Shown: positions 34,619 through 45,961 of the stretch, in pieces | Numbering within the stretch: the first letter of the stretch is position 1 | Layout of the letters: each line of letters begins with the position of its first letter | Assembly: GCF_025602895.1 (NCBI RefSeq) | Contig: NW_026516302.1 | Span: 62,001-126,000, forward strand | Direction of reading: 5' to 3' | From: Polychytrium aggregatum | Lineage: Eukaryota > Chytridiomycota > Chytridiomycetes > Polychytriales | DNA length: 64,000 nucleotides | Made by a program: the position numbers and the translations under genes | The notes under the pieces: generated by a model | Database searches by the model: none | What the model saw: only the letters and a program-made list of their open reading frames with translations | What the model was told of the DNA's origin: nothing

Positions 34619-35707
34619 ACACCCTGTCGGTCCAACAACCCTGGAGATCGACCATAAGAATGCCTCAAACAGGATTGGTGGAGTTGGATTGACTGGGAGA
34701 AAGCAATCGCAAAAATTGAATGGTGCATGCTTTGAATCGAATACGCGCGGATGCCAGCGTACCTCGTCCATATCACACTTCTTTCACAAGCCCATATCTG
34801 ACTGGCCATCAGTGGTTACTGGTGCGGAGGCACGCTGAATTGGGATCATGAGCACACCGAACGAATGTGTGTGTGTGTGTAGTACGAATCCAGAGAGAAA
34901 GCGGAAATAGCCGCTGCAGTGTCGGTGACGACGTCATGCTCCGAGCGACATATGAGGGCCAACAACAATAGCCATATATGCCTGGCAGAGATCGCAAGCC
35001 AATCACGGTGCCGGCTGATAGTAGCACCGAAGTTTGAGGGACTGATCTGACATCTTGAGGGGATGACTGTCGACATATTGGACAGCGAGACCCATATTTC
35101 GCTCAGAGGAGCCTCAATGGTCATCCACAACAATCACTTCGCTGACATATGAGCCTGACGGTGAATCCAGTGCTGACACACAACTTTGTCGCTGAATAAC
35201 TCTCGTTTTGGCTCCCGGCTGGGGGCCTGCCAGGAGAAATTAAGGCTGTGGAGCCAAGGGATGATCCTGTTTTGACAGCCGTCCATCGACGAGCGCTCGA
35301 GTCGATGAGTGAGTGGGCATAAGAAGCATGGCTAGCCGGAATAGGTCTTCTTCATATGCACTAGCGGGTGATATTCCATCACGATACGCCAGGCAACACC
35401 GAGTGGTCTGGCAGGACTGTCTGGCGGTCCAGCGAGGGTATTTATGTGCCTTTGATTCAGCCCTGGCAATATGTTGATCTGACATCAGCAGCCGAGATTA
35501 GCTCGCAGACTGGCTTTCGGACTGGCTCGCGGACTGACTCTCGGATAGCGAGAGGGTTGTTTAAAAGTGCCCCCCCCCCATTCCGTCTGGGCAACCCCTC
35601 GGCATCTCCAATATTCAAGCGAACCGAAGGCCACCTCAAGTCGATCTCAGAGCACCTCCCAAGACCGCTCAGCCGGATTACATCTCGTCAAATCAAGTAC
35701 CACCGCA
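34619..35707. other. Spacer between the tandem 7-TM genes
   Basis: No gene. TATTTATG at 35440 and GTTTAAAA at 35559 are weak TATA candidates for copy B. A short GT run lies near 34867-34880. Confidence 0.5.
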
Positions 35708-37070
35708 ATGGCCAGCAACGACCTGATTTACATCTTCCAGCACGGCCACGGCTTGATCACCTTCACCAGTGTCCTTACCGTTGTGATCCTGGACCAGTGG
35801 AAGATCAAGTTTGAGCCAAAGTATCTCCTGCAGGCGATGCTCTATTCGGATGCCCTGGCCTTCTGCTTCTTCTATGCCGGAGTCGGTCTCGGCAACACCT
35901 TATCGCCGTGTTCGCAGACATATCTTGGATTTATATCTGACCTCGTATGGGCAGCAAAAGTAAGCTTCGCTGACATGACCCCCCAATGCAACAGTGAGCT
36001 GGGCGGATTGAGGCATTGAACATGAAACGTGAATTCGGGGTGACGGAGGGCACTGTTGACGGGCTGTCTGGGAGCCAGCCGCTGCAATCCTCGTGGCCAA
36101 GAGTCACCGCAATGACAGCGCGACAATGTTAAGCAATTCAAAGTTAACCACACTCCGCTCTACTTCCGTAGGATGGGTTTAAAAATGCGTATCTAGTGTG
36201 GAAAGTCCTCAAGGTTGTGTCAAAGTTCTCCAAGAACTTGCAGCTGCTCATGTACTCCGCCACGGGGATTGTTTCCTTCTTCCTCTACATCCTCTACATG
36301 ACCCAGGCATACGTTCTCACGGGTAAGTCAACTACGCTGTCCCATACCTGGCTGGCCAGCATGCCTTGGGTAGATATACTGTGTCGGCGATGCCGCCAGC
36401 GATAGAGCACGATCATCGCATTAAAGGATTGGTCATGGGTCTGGCTTTCACATCGATATGCTGACCCGCCGACATCCAATACCGATGGCTACAGGAACCT
36501 GCCAAGGCAACGGCACCGTCAGCATCACCTGGACTTTGATTCTCCTCTACCTCTACTGGTTCGCCGTCGACTTTAGTGTCTCTGTGGTCTTCCTCTGGTT
36601 CCTGTCCAGCCATGTGGCTTCGTCCCGCCTGCTCTCGGGCCGTCCGTCCACTGCCACTGCGGCTGGCACCAAGGGAACCCCAACGGCCCTTTCCCGTGTC
36701 CTGCGCCGAGAAACGTTCCGAGTGGCCTTCTCTACCGGTCTGGGCTTCATCGTCTGCATCTTGGTCGTCATTCAGTTCATCACCGGTCTCACGATCGTGT
36801 ACATCAACGGAATCATCTTTACCATGGGTACGTTTCGCAAGCCACGTGAACTTGGTGCATGGCTGTTGATCGTCTCTGGTAGCCGGCAGCGATACCACCG
36901 CCAGCGCTCTGTGTTTCAGGGCCGAGAGTGACTGTGTCTGACCCGTCTCGTTTGAACTTGCAGCCCAGCACATCCTTATCCTCAGTACCGTCAACAACAA
37001 GTTCAGCGACGAGGACTCTTCGGCTACCAGCAGCCAGGGCCAGACCCAAACCGGCACTCACAAAGTGTAG
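35708..37070 (+). CDS. Unknown seven-transmembrane protein, copy B
   Basis: Tandem paralogue of the gene at 33257. Exons 35708-35959, 36172-36322, 36495-36827 and 36964-37070 give 280 aa. The first two exons are the same length as in copy A (252 and 151 nt), with the same phases throughout. Strongly shared stretches are the N-terminal YIFQHGHGLITFTSVLTVVI, the AYLVWKVLKVV segment, GNGTVSITWTLILLYLYWF and the last helix INGIIFTM-AQHILILSTVNN. The two candidate disulfide Cys (LSPCSQTY, GTCQGNGT) are conserved. The third-loop sequence and the Ser/Gln-rich C-tail are the most diverged parts, as expected for cytoplasmic regions under weaker constraint or changed coupling. Function unknown. Confidence 0.82.
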
Positions 37071-38016
37071 TTACCCGGGCTGCATTTCACTTGGCCTCGG
37101 CTGCCATGTTCCCACGTCCTTCATCTCGCCGGGAATGTGGCTGCAGACTCTCTGGCCCGACTCTCAAATCTTCACCATCAGCTTCCATTCCAGTCCATCC
37201 ATCACCATGCACGTCCGCACAACATCGCTTTTACCTTTTATACAAACTCATTTTCTTGCATCATCTTCGCTCTCAGCAACTATGAGCTCTGATTGTCCCC
37301 ACCTTCTCTTCGTCCCGATTGACTGAAGCTACAAAGCAGCACGGGGCTATTTGTACGCTCTGAGTTGGTCGACCACTTGTTTCTCTGGATGTGCAATGGC
37401 CAATACCCATCCGGTTTAATGCGTACCCAAAACGAAACGGGGAAGGTCGTGTCTGAGCACAGATGGTGGGATCCTCTGGATCCTGAATACACACTCGACC
37501 GTCATAACCAAAGGGTGAGCTTCGTGCCATGAAGCCAAGCGACTCGATTCGCCCGCGCCTTGATATCGAGAAACCGCACTTGTGCAGAGCCGTCCAGAGA
37601 GTTCGAGTGCACCACACACCAGAGAGGTCGAGTGCTCCACACACCAGAGGGGTCGAATGCTCCACACACCAGAGGGGTCGAATGCTCCACACACACCAGT
37701 ATCACAATGCCGGCCAATCGCCGCCACAGACCGACCGACTGTGGCCGGCCACAAGCCGGCTGGGTTAGCCACACGTGACACCATCCGTTTTGTCTTTTTT
37801 TCGGGTCGTTGGCTCTGTCATGCCGACCCACGAAACCGAGCCTGTTGGGGAGCCTGCGACTCGCTTGATCTCGATCTCTCGTGCAAGAGCCAGCCGTGGG
37901 AGCAGCAAATCAACAGCGCCTTACGATCTCTGCCGCCGTCCCCACAGACGTCTGCCTACCCGCCGCTGCCTCGCATCTTCAGACCGTCAAGGCAACCCAC
38001 CAAACACCCCAGCATC
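37071..38016. other. Spacer upstream of mS41
   Basis: No gene. The main feature is a 25-bp tandem repeat at 37601-37700. Confidence 0.5.
37601..37700. repeat. 25-bp minisatellite (about 4 copies)
   Basis: Unit GTCGAATGCTCCACACACCA plus GAGGG, copies differing by one to three bases. Confidence 0.9.
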
Positions 38017-39105
38017 ATGAACCCGCTCGCAACCCTCGCACATCGATTCGCCCAGATCTCGATCCGCTCGTCGGCTCGCCCCGCAATCGCTCCCGTCCTG
38101 AGCCAGGCTCGATCGGTCGCCACCGTGCCATTCAAAAACCTGAGGAAGGGATGGGAATACCTTGCCCTGTCGGACCTGCAGAAGGACACATTCGTGCCAG
38201 CTCCGCGAGGTAAAACAGCAGCCAGCTTGTCGTGCTGGAGGTTTTGCAATCAGCGAATACGACACCAGCAATCGGTGAATACGACGCCGGCAATCGGTGA
38301 ATACGACACCAGCAGTAGCAAGCAACCGGCATCTGTCGTTGGCCACGCCAAGCGCGAGGACGAGGAAGTGCTGGCGATATCCGACCAGATTTGCAGATCG
38401 GATTGGCTCGACCAGCAGGCGCACGATCAGTCGGCACGTCGTCTTGGCCAGCGATGGACTTGCACTCATACCGACTCTGCCGATCATCTTCCTTGGAGCA
38501 GGAGCGATCACGGATCCGGCCAGCTTCCTGAACGCCATCGGGCGAAAGTGTGGAGACGTTGCTGCAAAGTTTACGAGCTGGGAGCATCTTTTCAAGGCCA
38601 CCTCGTCGGAGATGAAGGAGCTGGGCATCGACTGTCAACGACGAAAGTACATCCTTGGCTGGCGAGAGTCGTTCAAGTAAGCACCGACCTCGGGGCAGCT
38701 CGTCTGGCTTAGCGAGGCCGGGCCGATGCTTGCTCGTGGCGAGTGGTGGGACTGGAAGCAACGAACACCGATGATCGTTAGCGAAATCGGTGGAGCCAGC
38801 GATACGGCTTGTTTTGGCCAATGCAATTCGACAATGCAGCTCGACAGCGCAATTCGACAGTGCAGTTCGACAGTGCAGCTCGACAGTGCAACACACGGCC
38901 GCATATCGCCACCTCGCGCTTTCATGGGCATGATGTAGGTAGCAGGGAGATATACTGACCAGGCCTGCACCCAACATCGATGGATATTGTGCATAGACGT
39001 GGCACCGACCCCAAGGACATCCCGATCCCGAAGCGAAAGGAGAAGTACCTGGTGTTCAAGGCCAAGGTCAAGCTCTTGCGACTCAAGAAGCAGGGACTGG
39101 CTTGA
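38017..39105 (+). CDS. FYV4: Mitochondrial small-subunit ribosomal protein mS41 (IGR-motif protein)
   Basis: A mitoribosomal small-subunit protein. Exons 38017-38209, 38502-38676 and 38997-39105 give 158 aa (yeast Fyv4 is 130). The N-terminus MNPLATLAHRFAQISIRSSA is a good mitochondrial presequence. Across the first splice the product reads PAPRGAITDPASFLNAIGRK, giving the family's IGR motif. It continues with FTSWEHLF, SSEMK, LGI and QRRKYILGW(R)E, then a basic C-terminal tail ending LKKQGLA. All phases fit. Both introns contain tandem repeats, making them longer than the exons. Identification rests on the complete IGR domain and is strong. Confidence 0.92.
38247..38315. repeat. 22-bp tandem repeat in mS41 intron 1
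   Basis: About three copies of ATCGGTGAATACGACACCAG plus CA with minor changes. Confidence 0.85.
38820..38892. repeat. 12-13-bp tandem repeat in mS41 intron 2
   Basis: About six units of the type CAGYTCGACARTG. Confidence 0.85.
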
Positions 39106-39466
39106 AGGGATGCGCTCCCGACCAAGATTCTGCAATACAACTCGCTCTATACAACAACGATCCTCAGGCCACGGATCGGAGATTCTCTCTCCATGGCGAG
39201 GGCATCATCGTGCGAAAACGATATGAGCCCGGGTCGAGGCGGATGCCGATCGTGGACCGCACACAGACTGGTGCGCGCAACAGACACGATATATTCGGCC
39301 AAGAGAGTGTGGGGCAAGACCGGCGAAGCAGCCCGACACGCATCGCTGCGGCTCTGGATCCGTGGGGCAGCGGGTGGTGGGGTAAAGCAAAGAGGTGTAT
39401 TAGGAAAGTCCAAGGTGTATTTTTCTTTGGGTGAAAATTGACCGGACTCGAGACGGCGCTGCGCAC
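39106..39466. other. Convergent spacer between mS41 and COX12
   Basis: 3' ends of both genes; nothing else seen. Confidence 0.55.
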
Positions 39467-40572
39467 TTAGTGGTGGCCGTGGGACTCGGGCTTCTCGTAG
39501 AGGGCAGGGAAGACGTTGGCCTCTCGCTGCTCGTCCCACTTGCCAATCTGATGTTTGCAACGCGAGAAGGGGAGGATTGTCGATCAGTTTGGGATACGCA
39601 CTGCGCTGGAATATTGGTATAGTGCGGGCCGGGAGATGCTGCCGCCAATGGCTTGAATGGCTCGTTGCACAGTTGCAGACGATATGAACGATGACGGAGG
39701 CGCGACGGATTCCACCACCGATCGCGAAAGGAAACGCAATACGAGGCAATACGGAGGAGAGGAGATACTCACCCAGCTGATGGGGCAGATGGTGCTGTAG
39801 GCGCGCCAGAACTGCTGGCACGGGGCATAGTCCTCACCCTTCACTCTGATGCACTTGTGGTAGTCCACATAGTTTTGCCAGCAGTTCTTGGTCTGGCGAT
39901 CCAGCACGAGCGTGCGACACACAGGCAGGACAGCGACAGGGAAAGCGAAAGAACAGAGTGGTATACAAGAACGATGCGTTAGTCACGCTGGTCAGATGGA
40001 AAGATTCACCTCGCTCGCCACCTATTTCACATGGGTGGGAAATCGGTGGTGGTATCGATGCCGCTGTCCCAAGAAGCCGACGCCAGGGCGACAAATGGCG
40101 CTATCGGGATTCGAGGTGGGTGCTCGTGTCGCGCCTGCGTTGTTCGCTGTCGAGGCAGTTGGTGCACCACGAAACGGCACTCCGTCGCTATAAGGGGAGG
40201 GAGCAGGAGAGAGAGTTGCAAACTGGCTGCTCTTCGAGGGCTGTCGCTGGTTTTGATGATGTAGCCGCAAGTCGAGGGCAAAGTTCCGACCCGGATCCCG
40301 TGCACTCCGGAACATTTCCTTCGAGGCGTCTGATTCGAGTCTGGGACGAACCGGGTGGACGTGCTTTCAAGGCCACCGAGCGACGCCGGCGCCCTGAACG
40401 AAGCGGGTTCTCGGAAGAGCGGAAGGGAGAAGAGACCACTCTCTCCCTCCACAACCAGGGCTCTGACTCTGGCTGGCAATGTCCGGGAGTCAGTGGGCGC
40501 AGACTGGCTTACTTGGTTCTGGTTGGGGAAACGGGCATCGAAGGGGACAGTCTTGACGATAGTCTCGGACAT
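39467..40572 (-). CDS. COX12: Cytochrome c oxidase subunit 6B (Cox12)
   Basis: A small intermembrane-space subunit of complex IV, imported by the Mia40 pathway. Minus-strand exons 40572-40513, 39892-39773 and 39547-39467 give 86 aa (yeast Cox12 is 83). Junctions are all phase 0: FPNQNQ joins TKNCWQNYVDYHKC, and CPISW joins IGKWDEQRE. The conserved cysteines are present with the family's spacing: C-X9-C in CWQNYVDYHKC and C-X10-C in CQQFWRAYSTIC. The first intron is about 620 bp, unusually long for this window, which puts the start codon far from the body of the gene. No signal peptide, as expected. Confidence 0.96.
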
Positions 40573-41246
40573 GGCGGCGGGCTCGACGATCGAAGACGGG
40601 CGGCGGGAGAAGAGGGCAAGCGACAGAGGATGGGCAGGCGGAAACACTGGATGAGGCGAGTTGGCGAAAAAATGCAAAAAAAGGGCACAGAGCGCGAGAG
40701 GCGAGCGAGGCGCGAGGAGCGGGCGAGAGCGCACTGTGCGTGGCGAGAGCGCGGGCGAGACGGGGCAGGCGAGGGCGCCGGCTGCATCCGGTTGGAGCCA
40801 GTAGCCTGAGTCATTGTTTGTCGCGCGTGTGTGTGTGCGAGTGAGCGAACATGGCTCTGTCGCTCCTGATGAACGACCCAGACAGACAGGTAGACAGACA
40901 GGTAGACAGGCATATCATGCGCCGAGTCCGACGATGCCGTGTTGGCTGTTTCAGGATATAGTGTATTGACGGGGCGGCAAGGCTCGCGAGGTGCCCACAG
41001 GCGCACATGCAGGCATCGGAGCCTCGCAAAAGAGCAGGACAGAGCCGCTTAGCCATCATGCGGGCGATCCACAGGCGCAATTCAAAGCTGATCTGGATCT
41101 CCAGTTGCTCATTCAGGGCGTTCTCGTGGCAAGCGGGGACTCTCTTGCCGCCTGAGATCCACGAACATTGCATCGCAGCGCCGTCATCTTCGACATCCAA
41201 TGGATTGAGCTGGCCATCTCCGAAAGCCTGAAGCAGACCCCCAAGC
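40573..41246. other. Spacer between COX12 and the first Mpv17-family gene
   Basis: No gene recognised. Contains a short GTGTGT run near 40827 and two to three copies of a CAGACAGGTAGA unit near 40880-40910. Expected to hold the COX12 promoter. Confidence 0.5.
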
Positions 41247-42091
41247 TCATTCTGCGGAGTGCATGTCGACGACACTTGGGCCATGATCGAGGGCGGCATG
41301 CGTGGCAGCAGCGGCAGCAGCTGTGACCCAGCTCAGATATATGTTCCAGCCAAAGCCCACAAAGTTGACGAACAGGATGCGGTGGGCCGGCGGGATGAAC
41401 CGAAAGGTGACCAGATTGGACACGGGCCACACATACAGAAAGTTGGTGTACACATCGACGAACTGGCTCCGGACTCGTTCGAGAGGCGAGTCGCCCTCGA
41501 GCGCGGCCGAATAGGCCAACACCATCGCCATGAAGAGCGGGCTGAAGCAGAGCTGGTTGACGGCGGTTTTGGTGACGATGACCGAGGCCGTTTTGGCGGC
41601 ACCGAAGCGGGCGTCCAGGAACCGAAATACTTCGTGGTAGAATGGGCCATGCAAGAAGGCACCGATGGAGGCTGTTGATTGACGCAGCGCCGCGGCAATT
41701 GAGTGAGAGAACAGCGCAGCCAAGGAGTAACAGAAGACGAGATCAGCCCACGAAGCATGCGTGCTGTCGACGGAAGTGTTGTGGACGGACACCGCGAGCA
41801 GAAGGCAATATCGAGAGCCAGGAGCGAGTGGCATGGGATCATACCAAACTTGAGGGCTCGCGCTGAATCAAAGGACTCGAGCGAGCTGGCGAGGCCAGCC
41901 GGCAGCCCAGGTGTGCTGATTGCAGAGGCAGCGCTGTTTGGGGCGACCTTGGGTTCTTCCCGAAGGCCAAGAGCGGGAACGCTTGTTGGCTTGACTTCCG
42001 GGAAGAGGAGCTGGCTGGCAACGTCCCCAGCCAGGAACAGCCAGGCGGAGGTGTACGAGGCCCTGGCGACCGAACGCAGCAGCGGATTCAT
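41247..42091 (-). CDS. Mpv17/PMP22-family membrane protein, copy 1
   Basis: Peroxisomal or inner-mitochondrial channel-like family (Mpv17, PMP22, yeast Sym1). Exons 42091-41845 and 41671-41247 give 223 aa. The N-terminal helix carries the family's LFLAGDVASQLLFP, followed by a 40-aa Pro/Ala-rich insertion and the splice junction LKF-A-SIGAFLHGPFYHEVFRFLD. Next come VTKTAVNQLCFSPLF and the signature RFIPPAHRILFVNFVGFGWN with a closing IYLSW. Four membrane segments are likely. Gene order and the shared intron position show it is a tandem duplicate of the gene at 42610. Organelle assignment cannot be made from sequence alone. Confidence 0.9.
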
Positions 42092-42609
42092 CGGCGAAAG
42101 GGCTGCGAGGAGGGCGCCGGATGATGGAGGAGTGGGAAGAAATCGAATTGCAGCACCCTCCATCGATGTGCCACCCTCAAGGGCATGGCGATTTTGGAAA
42201 GCGCAGCCGCCGGAACGGATGTGGTGAATCGCATGGCTCGGGCCCGAAAAACGCAGCCGGCTTGGTGCCATGCGCCTCATCGGCCGAGCAGAGACCGACG
42301 ACAAACATGGCGATGCATAGAGGAAGGTCACAGCATCGGCCAGGCAGGTCACAGCATCGGCCGGTGAGTCTGAACCGACTGCTGTCAGTCGACATATCTC
42401 GCTATGATATAGAAAAGCGTTTACTGCGTGGCATGGAGAATGGACAGATGGATGGATGGACAGATGGACTGCCGGCTGCTCGAAGCAAAGCGACATCGTC
42501 CAGCAATCGACAGATATGAGATCACGCATCGGTGGATTGGTTCTATAGAGAGGAAATGAAGAAAAAGGAGGAGCCCTGGGAGAATACGGCGAGACTGGGA
42601 TGCGGGACG
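42092..42609. other. Spacer between the two Mpv17-family genes
   Basis: No gene. Two copies of a 21-bp unit containing GTCACAGCATCGGCC lie near 42327-42365. Confidence 0.5.
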
Positions 42610-43456
42610 CTACAGCTCCTTGGCCAGGACGCCTGCGACCGGAGCCACCTGGAGAGTGGTTGAGGTAGCCCAGCTGAGGTAAATGTTCCACCCGATGCCG
42701 ACGAGGTTGATGTAGAGGATCCGCCAGGCCGGAGGAACGAAGCGAAAGTTGACAAAGTTCGATGTTGACCACACAATCACCGAGTTGGTGTAGATGTCGG
42801 CGAAGCGGGTGCGGATGCGGTCCTCGGCAGACTCGCCGTCGAGCCAGGCCGAGGCACTCAGGATGGCCACGTTGAAGACTGGCGCAAAGAAGATCTGGTT
42901 GACGGCGATTTTGAGGGCAATGGTGCCGAGGGTTTTCTTGTGGCCGAACCGCCAGTCGAGGAAGCGGAAGGTCTCGTGGAAGAAGGGGCCGTGAAGCAGA
43001 GTGCCGAGGGCCGCTGCAAAGCGAGGAGGCGGATCAGCGACGAGCTGGACTGCGGTGCGGTGGGCACTGCTCCCCAAGAACAGTGGATCGGGGGCAGCAG
43101 CAATCCAGTGAAGAGGAAGCAGGCCAGCAGCGGACAAGCAAGAACAATCAACAGCAGCAGCAACAGAGCGCCATGCGCCGATGAGCAGGCATGAGTCGAC
43201 ACAAGCCTGCTCCGGAATGCCGGGACTCACCAAATTTGAGCGACCGATCCAGATCCCATTTCTCCAGTGCAGGCTTCAGCGCCTCTGGGATCCAGCGGGC
43301 CTCATGAACCGTCTCGGAGACTGACGGCGGCACCAGCTTGCGATGGGGCTGCTGCCGAGCAGGGTTTGGAAACAACCACTGGCTCAAGACATCACCAGCC
43401 AGGAACAGAACTCCCGAGACGACTGAGGCTCTGGAGACGGCCTTGAGGGCAGACAT
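42610..43456 (-). CDS. Mpv17/PMP22-family membrane protein, copy 2
   Basis: Exons 43456-43231 and 43013-42610 give 209 aa. Motifs parallel copy 1: VLFLAGDVLSQWLFP, the junction SLKF-A-ALGTLLHGPFFHE, LKIAVNQIFFAPVF, then NFRFVPPAWRILYINLVGIG and NIYLSWATS. The intron interrupts the same codon as in copy 1, so the pair arose by duplication after that intron existed. Divergence is substantial, especially between the first helix and the intron, so the duplication is not recent or one copy has changed role. Function as for copy 1: an organellar membrane protein of uncertain substrate. Confidence 0.9.
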
Positions 43457-43783
43457 TGGACAGGTCGGATCGAGCCGGTGATGTAGATGCGAGGAGCAGC
43501 AGAGCGTTGCGGGTCTGGAAGCCAGACAAAAGTCGGACAGGACCAAGCAGCAGAGCAGGACGGAGCGGGACAAACGCAGGACAACGGAAGACGCAGGCAA
43601 GTCCCGAGCGGCCGGCGCGATGGCGGAATCGGGAGCTTTGGGGGCAGCTCCCTGCCCCATGGTGCCGACTCCCCAGGCTCTGCTGCAAAAGTCGGTCTGC
43701 TCCCAAACCAGATGCTCTCGAACGACCGGCGGCACCGGCTCTCGTGTTTGCACATGGCAGAGGGAGACATACAGACTGGCGGC
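43457..43783. other. Spacer between Mpv17 copy 2 and nucleoside hydrolase
   Basis: Short upstream region of Mpv17 copy 2 and the nucleoside hydrolase 3' end. Nothing else seen. Confidence 0.5.
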
Positions 43784-45369
43784 TCAGGCAAAGACTCGCA
43801 AGAAACGGGCTTCCAGGGCCGAGACATCCATGCCAAAGACGACCACGGTGTTGTTGGAGCCCTGACGGCTCGAGCTGAACCAGTCGAGGGCCATCATTCC
43901 TCGGGACATCTGGCCGCCCAGCTCGATTTGCACGTTCCAGGCTTTGCTCTCGGTGACGAGGCTTTCGTCGAGGGCCACGAGCATGGCGTAGGCATCGCAC
44001 ATGGTGAAGGAGTTGGCCATCATAATGTACTCTTGGTGGTGGTTGGCGACGGAGCGGGGGCTTGGGGTATCGGTCAGGGCGGCAGTCATGTTCTGGATCT
44101 TGACGAGGTCGTCGTACAGATAGCGGCATTGATCCTGGTATTTCGCCGCTACGGTTGCGATGAACCGGGACAGGGGTGTGCTTGGACTGACCTGCTGGAT
44201 GCGGTCGAAAAGCGACCAGGCAAAGCCGTGGCGAATAGTGGTCTCCCAAGGAACCAGGGTCAGCTTGGGTGCGGGCGGGATCCCGGTGGGCGTCTGCACA
44301 TCGTCCTGCTGCGACAGACGCTGGGACGCTGCAAAGACAATGTACGCTGCCTCGGGATCGTGGTGGAAGTTGAACTCGGCCGTGCGGTTCGAGTTGCCTT
44401 GGGCAAAGAGGCACCCGCCCATGATGACAATCGAAGCAACCTTGGAGAGAAAGTCGGGGTCGAGGGTGATGGCCAGAGCGATGTTGGTGAGCGGCCCGAG
44501 AGCGACGATTCTGTAGTGGCCGGGTCGTTGGTTTACCAGCCGGACAAGCGCATTGGCGGCGTGCTCATCTGGCGGATCCAGGTGGAGGGAGGTCGAGGAC
44601 TGGAGCCAAGAAGGCGATGAGCAGCGAGGTGGATGGATGGGTTGGTTGGTTGGTTGTGGGTTGGTTGGTTGGTTGTGGGTCGGATTCGCAGACGATGTGC
44701 CCGAAATCAGCATCGAGCAGGGGGGGGTTTCATCTAATGCTTGCTCAACAGCACGTTACCACTTCAGGGAGACGATCCGAAGCATCGCCAAAGCCGTCCT
44801 TGCCATGGCCTGGCCACTGCGAAGGAGGCGGTTGGCACGGCACCAAGGGCGCAGTTGCCCCGCCATAGACCTCGATGCCGAGGGATTCTCGGTCGGCAAG
44901 CGCAATCAGATACCGGCAGTTACGGACTCCACACGAGACAGGCACATTGCCCGAGACCACCGTCACGGCCTTGGACCAACAGAGCACACATGGGGAGGAG
45001 GGTCAGAAGACAGCCGGTGATGGCCTGGATAGTAATGATACCACGACGCATCACACAGAGGGCTGTCGCCGCCGCGACAGCTTCCCATAGCATAGTCGAG
45101 GATGGCGTCGAGCAGGATACGCAGGATAATCCCACGACACCCCAATGCAGTTCAGCGCAGCGCAAGGCAGGCTGAGAAACGCGAGAGACGAGGAGGGCCC
45201 ACCTTGAGAGGATTTGGATCGACCCGGAGAGCCAGAAGCAGCGCCGTCGCATCTGCGCCGTGTTCGGAGCAAGTTAGATAGTCCCTTTTGGGCCCAAACG
45301 CGCGAGACAGACATGCAGCTCACCGTCGATTCCGAAATCGCTGTCGACGATCAGATTCGGGTCGCTCAT
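43784..45369 (-). CDS. Inosine/uridine-type nucleoside hydrolase
   Basis: Cleaves ribonucleosides to base and ribose for salvage. Exons 45369-45324, 45252-45203, 44969-44760 and 44599-43784 give 373 aa. The Ca/ribose-binding N-terminal motif is split by intron 1 and reads DSDFGIDDATALLLAL. Other blocks are VTVVSGNVPV, HGKDGFGDAS, the RIVALGPLTNIALA stretch, SIVIMGGC, AEFNFHHDPEAA and, late in the protein, NSFTMCDAYAML. The usual motif has Pro where this protein has Phe (DxDPGxDD), and the active-site block has Cys before the late Asp, where many family members have His or Trp. The metal-binding Asp residues are kept. The acceptor of exon 3 is CCAAG, a weaker site, but phase and sequence continuity support it. 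Confidence 0.88.
44636..44690. repeat. GGTT-rich repeat in nucleoside hydrolase intron 3
   Basis: Two blocks of GGTTGGTTGG separated by TTGTG, inside the intron 44600-44759. Confidence 0.85.
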
Positions 45370-45639
45370 GGCTTGTGGGCGGCGACGGGCGTGGCGGATG
45401 GAGAGCCAGCTGGACAAAGGACAGGCAGGAAGGACGGACGGCAGCACGAAGAGCCAGTCAGCAGGACGGCGGTGTGCGCGAGTGGACGAGGCTGCGCTTG
45501 GCGCCATGACCACCAAGAGGCTCATGGGAACGGATGCATGACCGACGAGCGACAGCTGGCTGGCTGGCTGGGGCTGCGGGAGGCGATGGGTCTGTTTGGG
45601 GATGGCGAGAGCAGAGACTCAAACAATGATAGGAACCAA

Positions 45640-45770
45640 CGACAACACCACTGACAACACCAACGACAACACCAACGAACACCCAATCAACACCCAGTCA
45701 ACACCAACGAACAACACCACCGAACACCACCAACACCCAATCAACACCCAATCAACACTCTCGCCCACGT
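45640..45770. repeat. CAACACC-rich degenerate tandem repeat
   Basis: Irregular units such as CAACACCAACGA and CAACACCCAATC, repeated roughly ten times in the divergent spacer upstream of the nucleoside hydrolase. Confidence 0.85.
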
Positions 45771-45953
45771 GCTCTTCTCGCGCGTTCTGGCAGCAGCCGC
45801 AGCACCCCCGTGACGCGCCCGCCCCGCGTGACCCGCCATTGTTGGCCGCCGCCGCAGTCACGCCCCGTCAGCGTTGACGGCGGCTGACGGTCTGTTGCTC
45901 CCCCAGCCCGCCTCCGCCTCCGCCCCGCTCTGCTCTGCTCCTCGCCCTCGGGG

Positions 45954-45961
45954 TATAAAAG
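45954..45961 (+). promoter_or_regulatory. Strong TATA box
   Basis: TATAAAAG in a GC-rich surround, the best TATA box in the window. It points rightward into a 4.7 kb stretch with no recognisable protein gene and the hairpin array, so it may drive a non-coding transcript. Confidence 0.55.
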
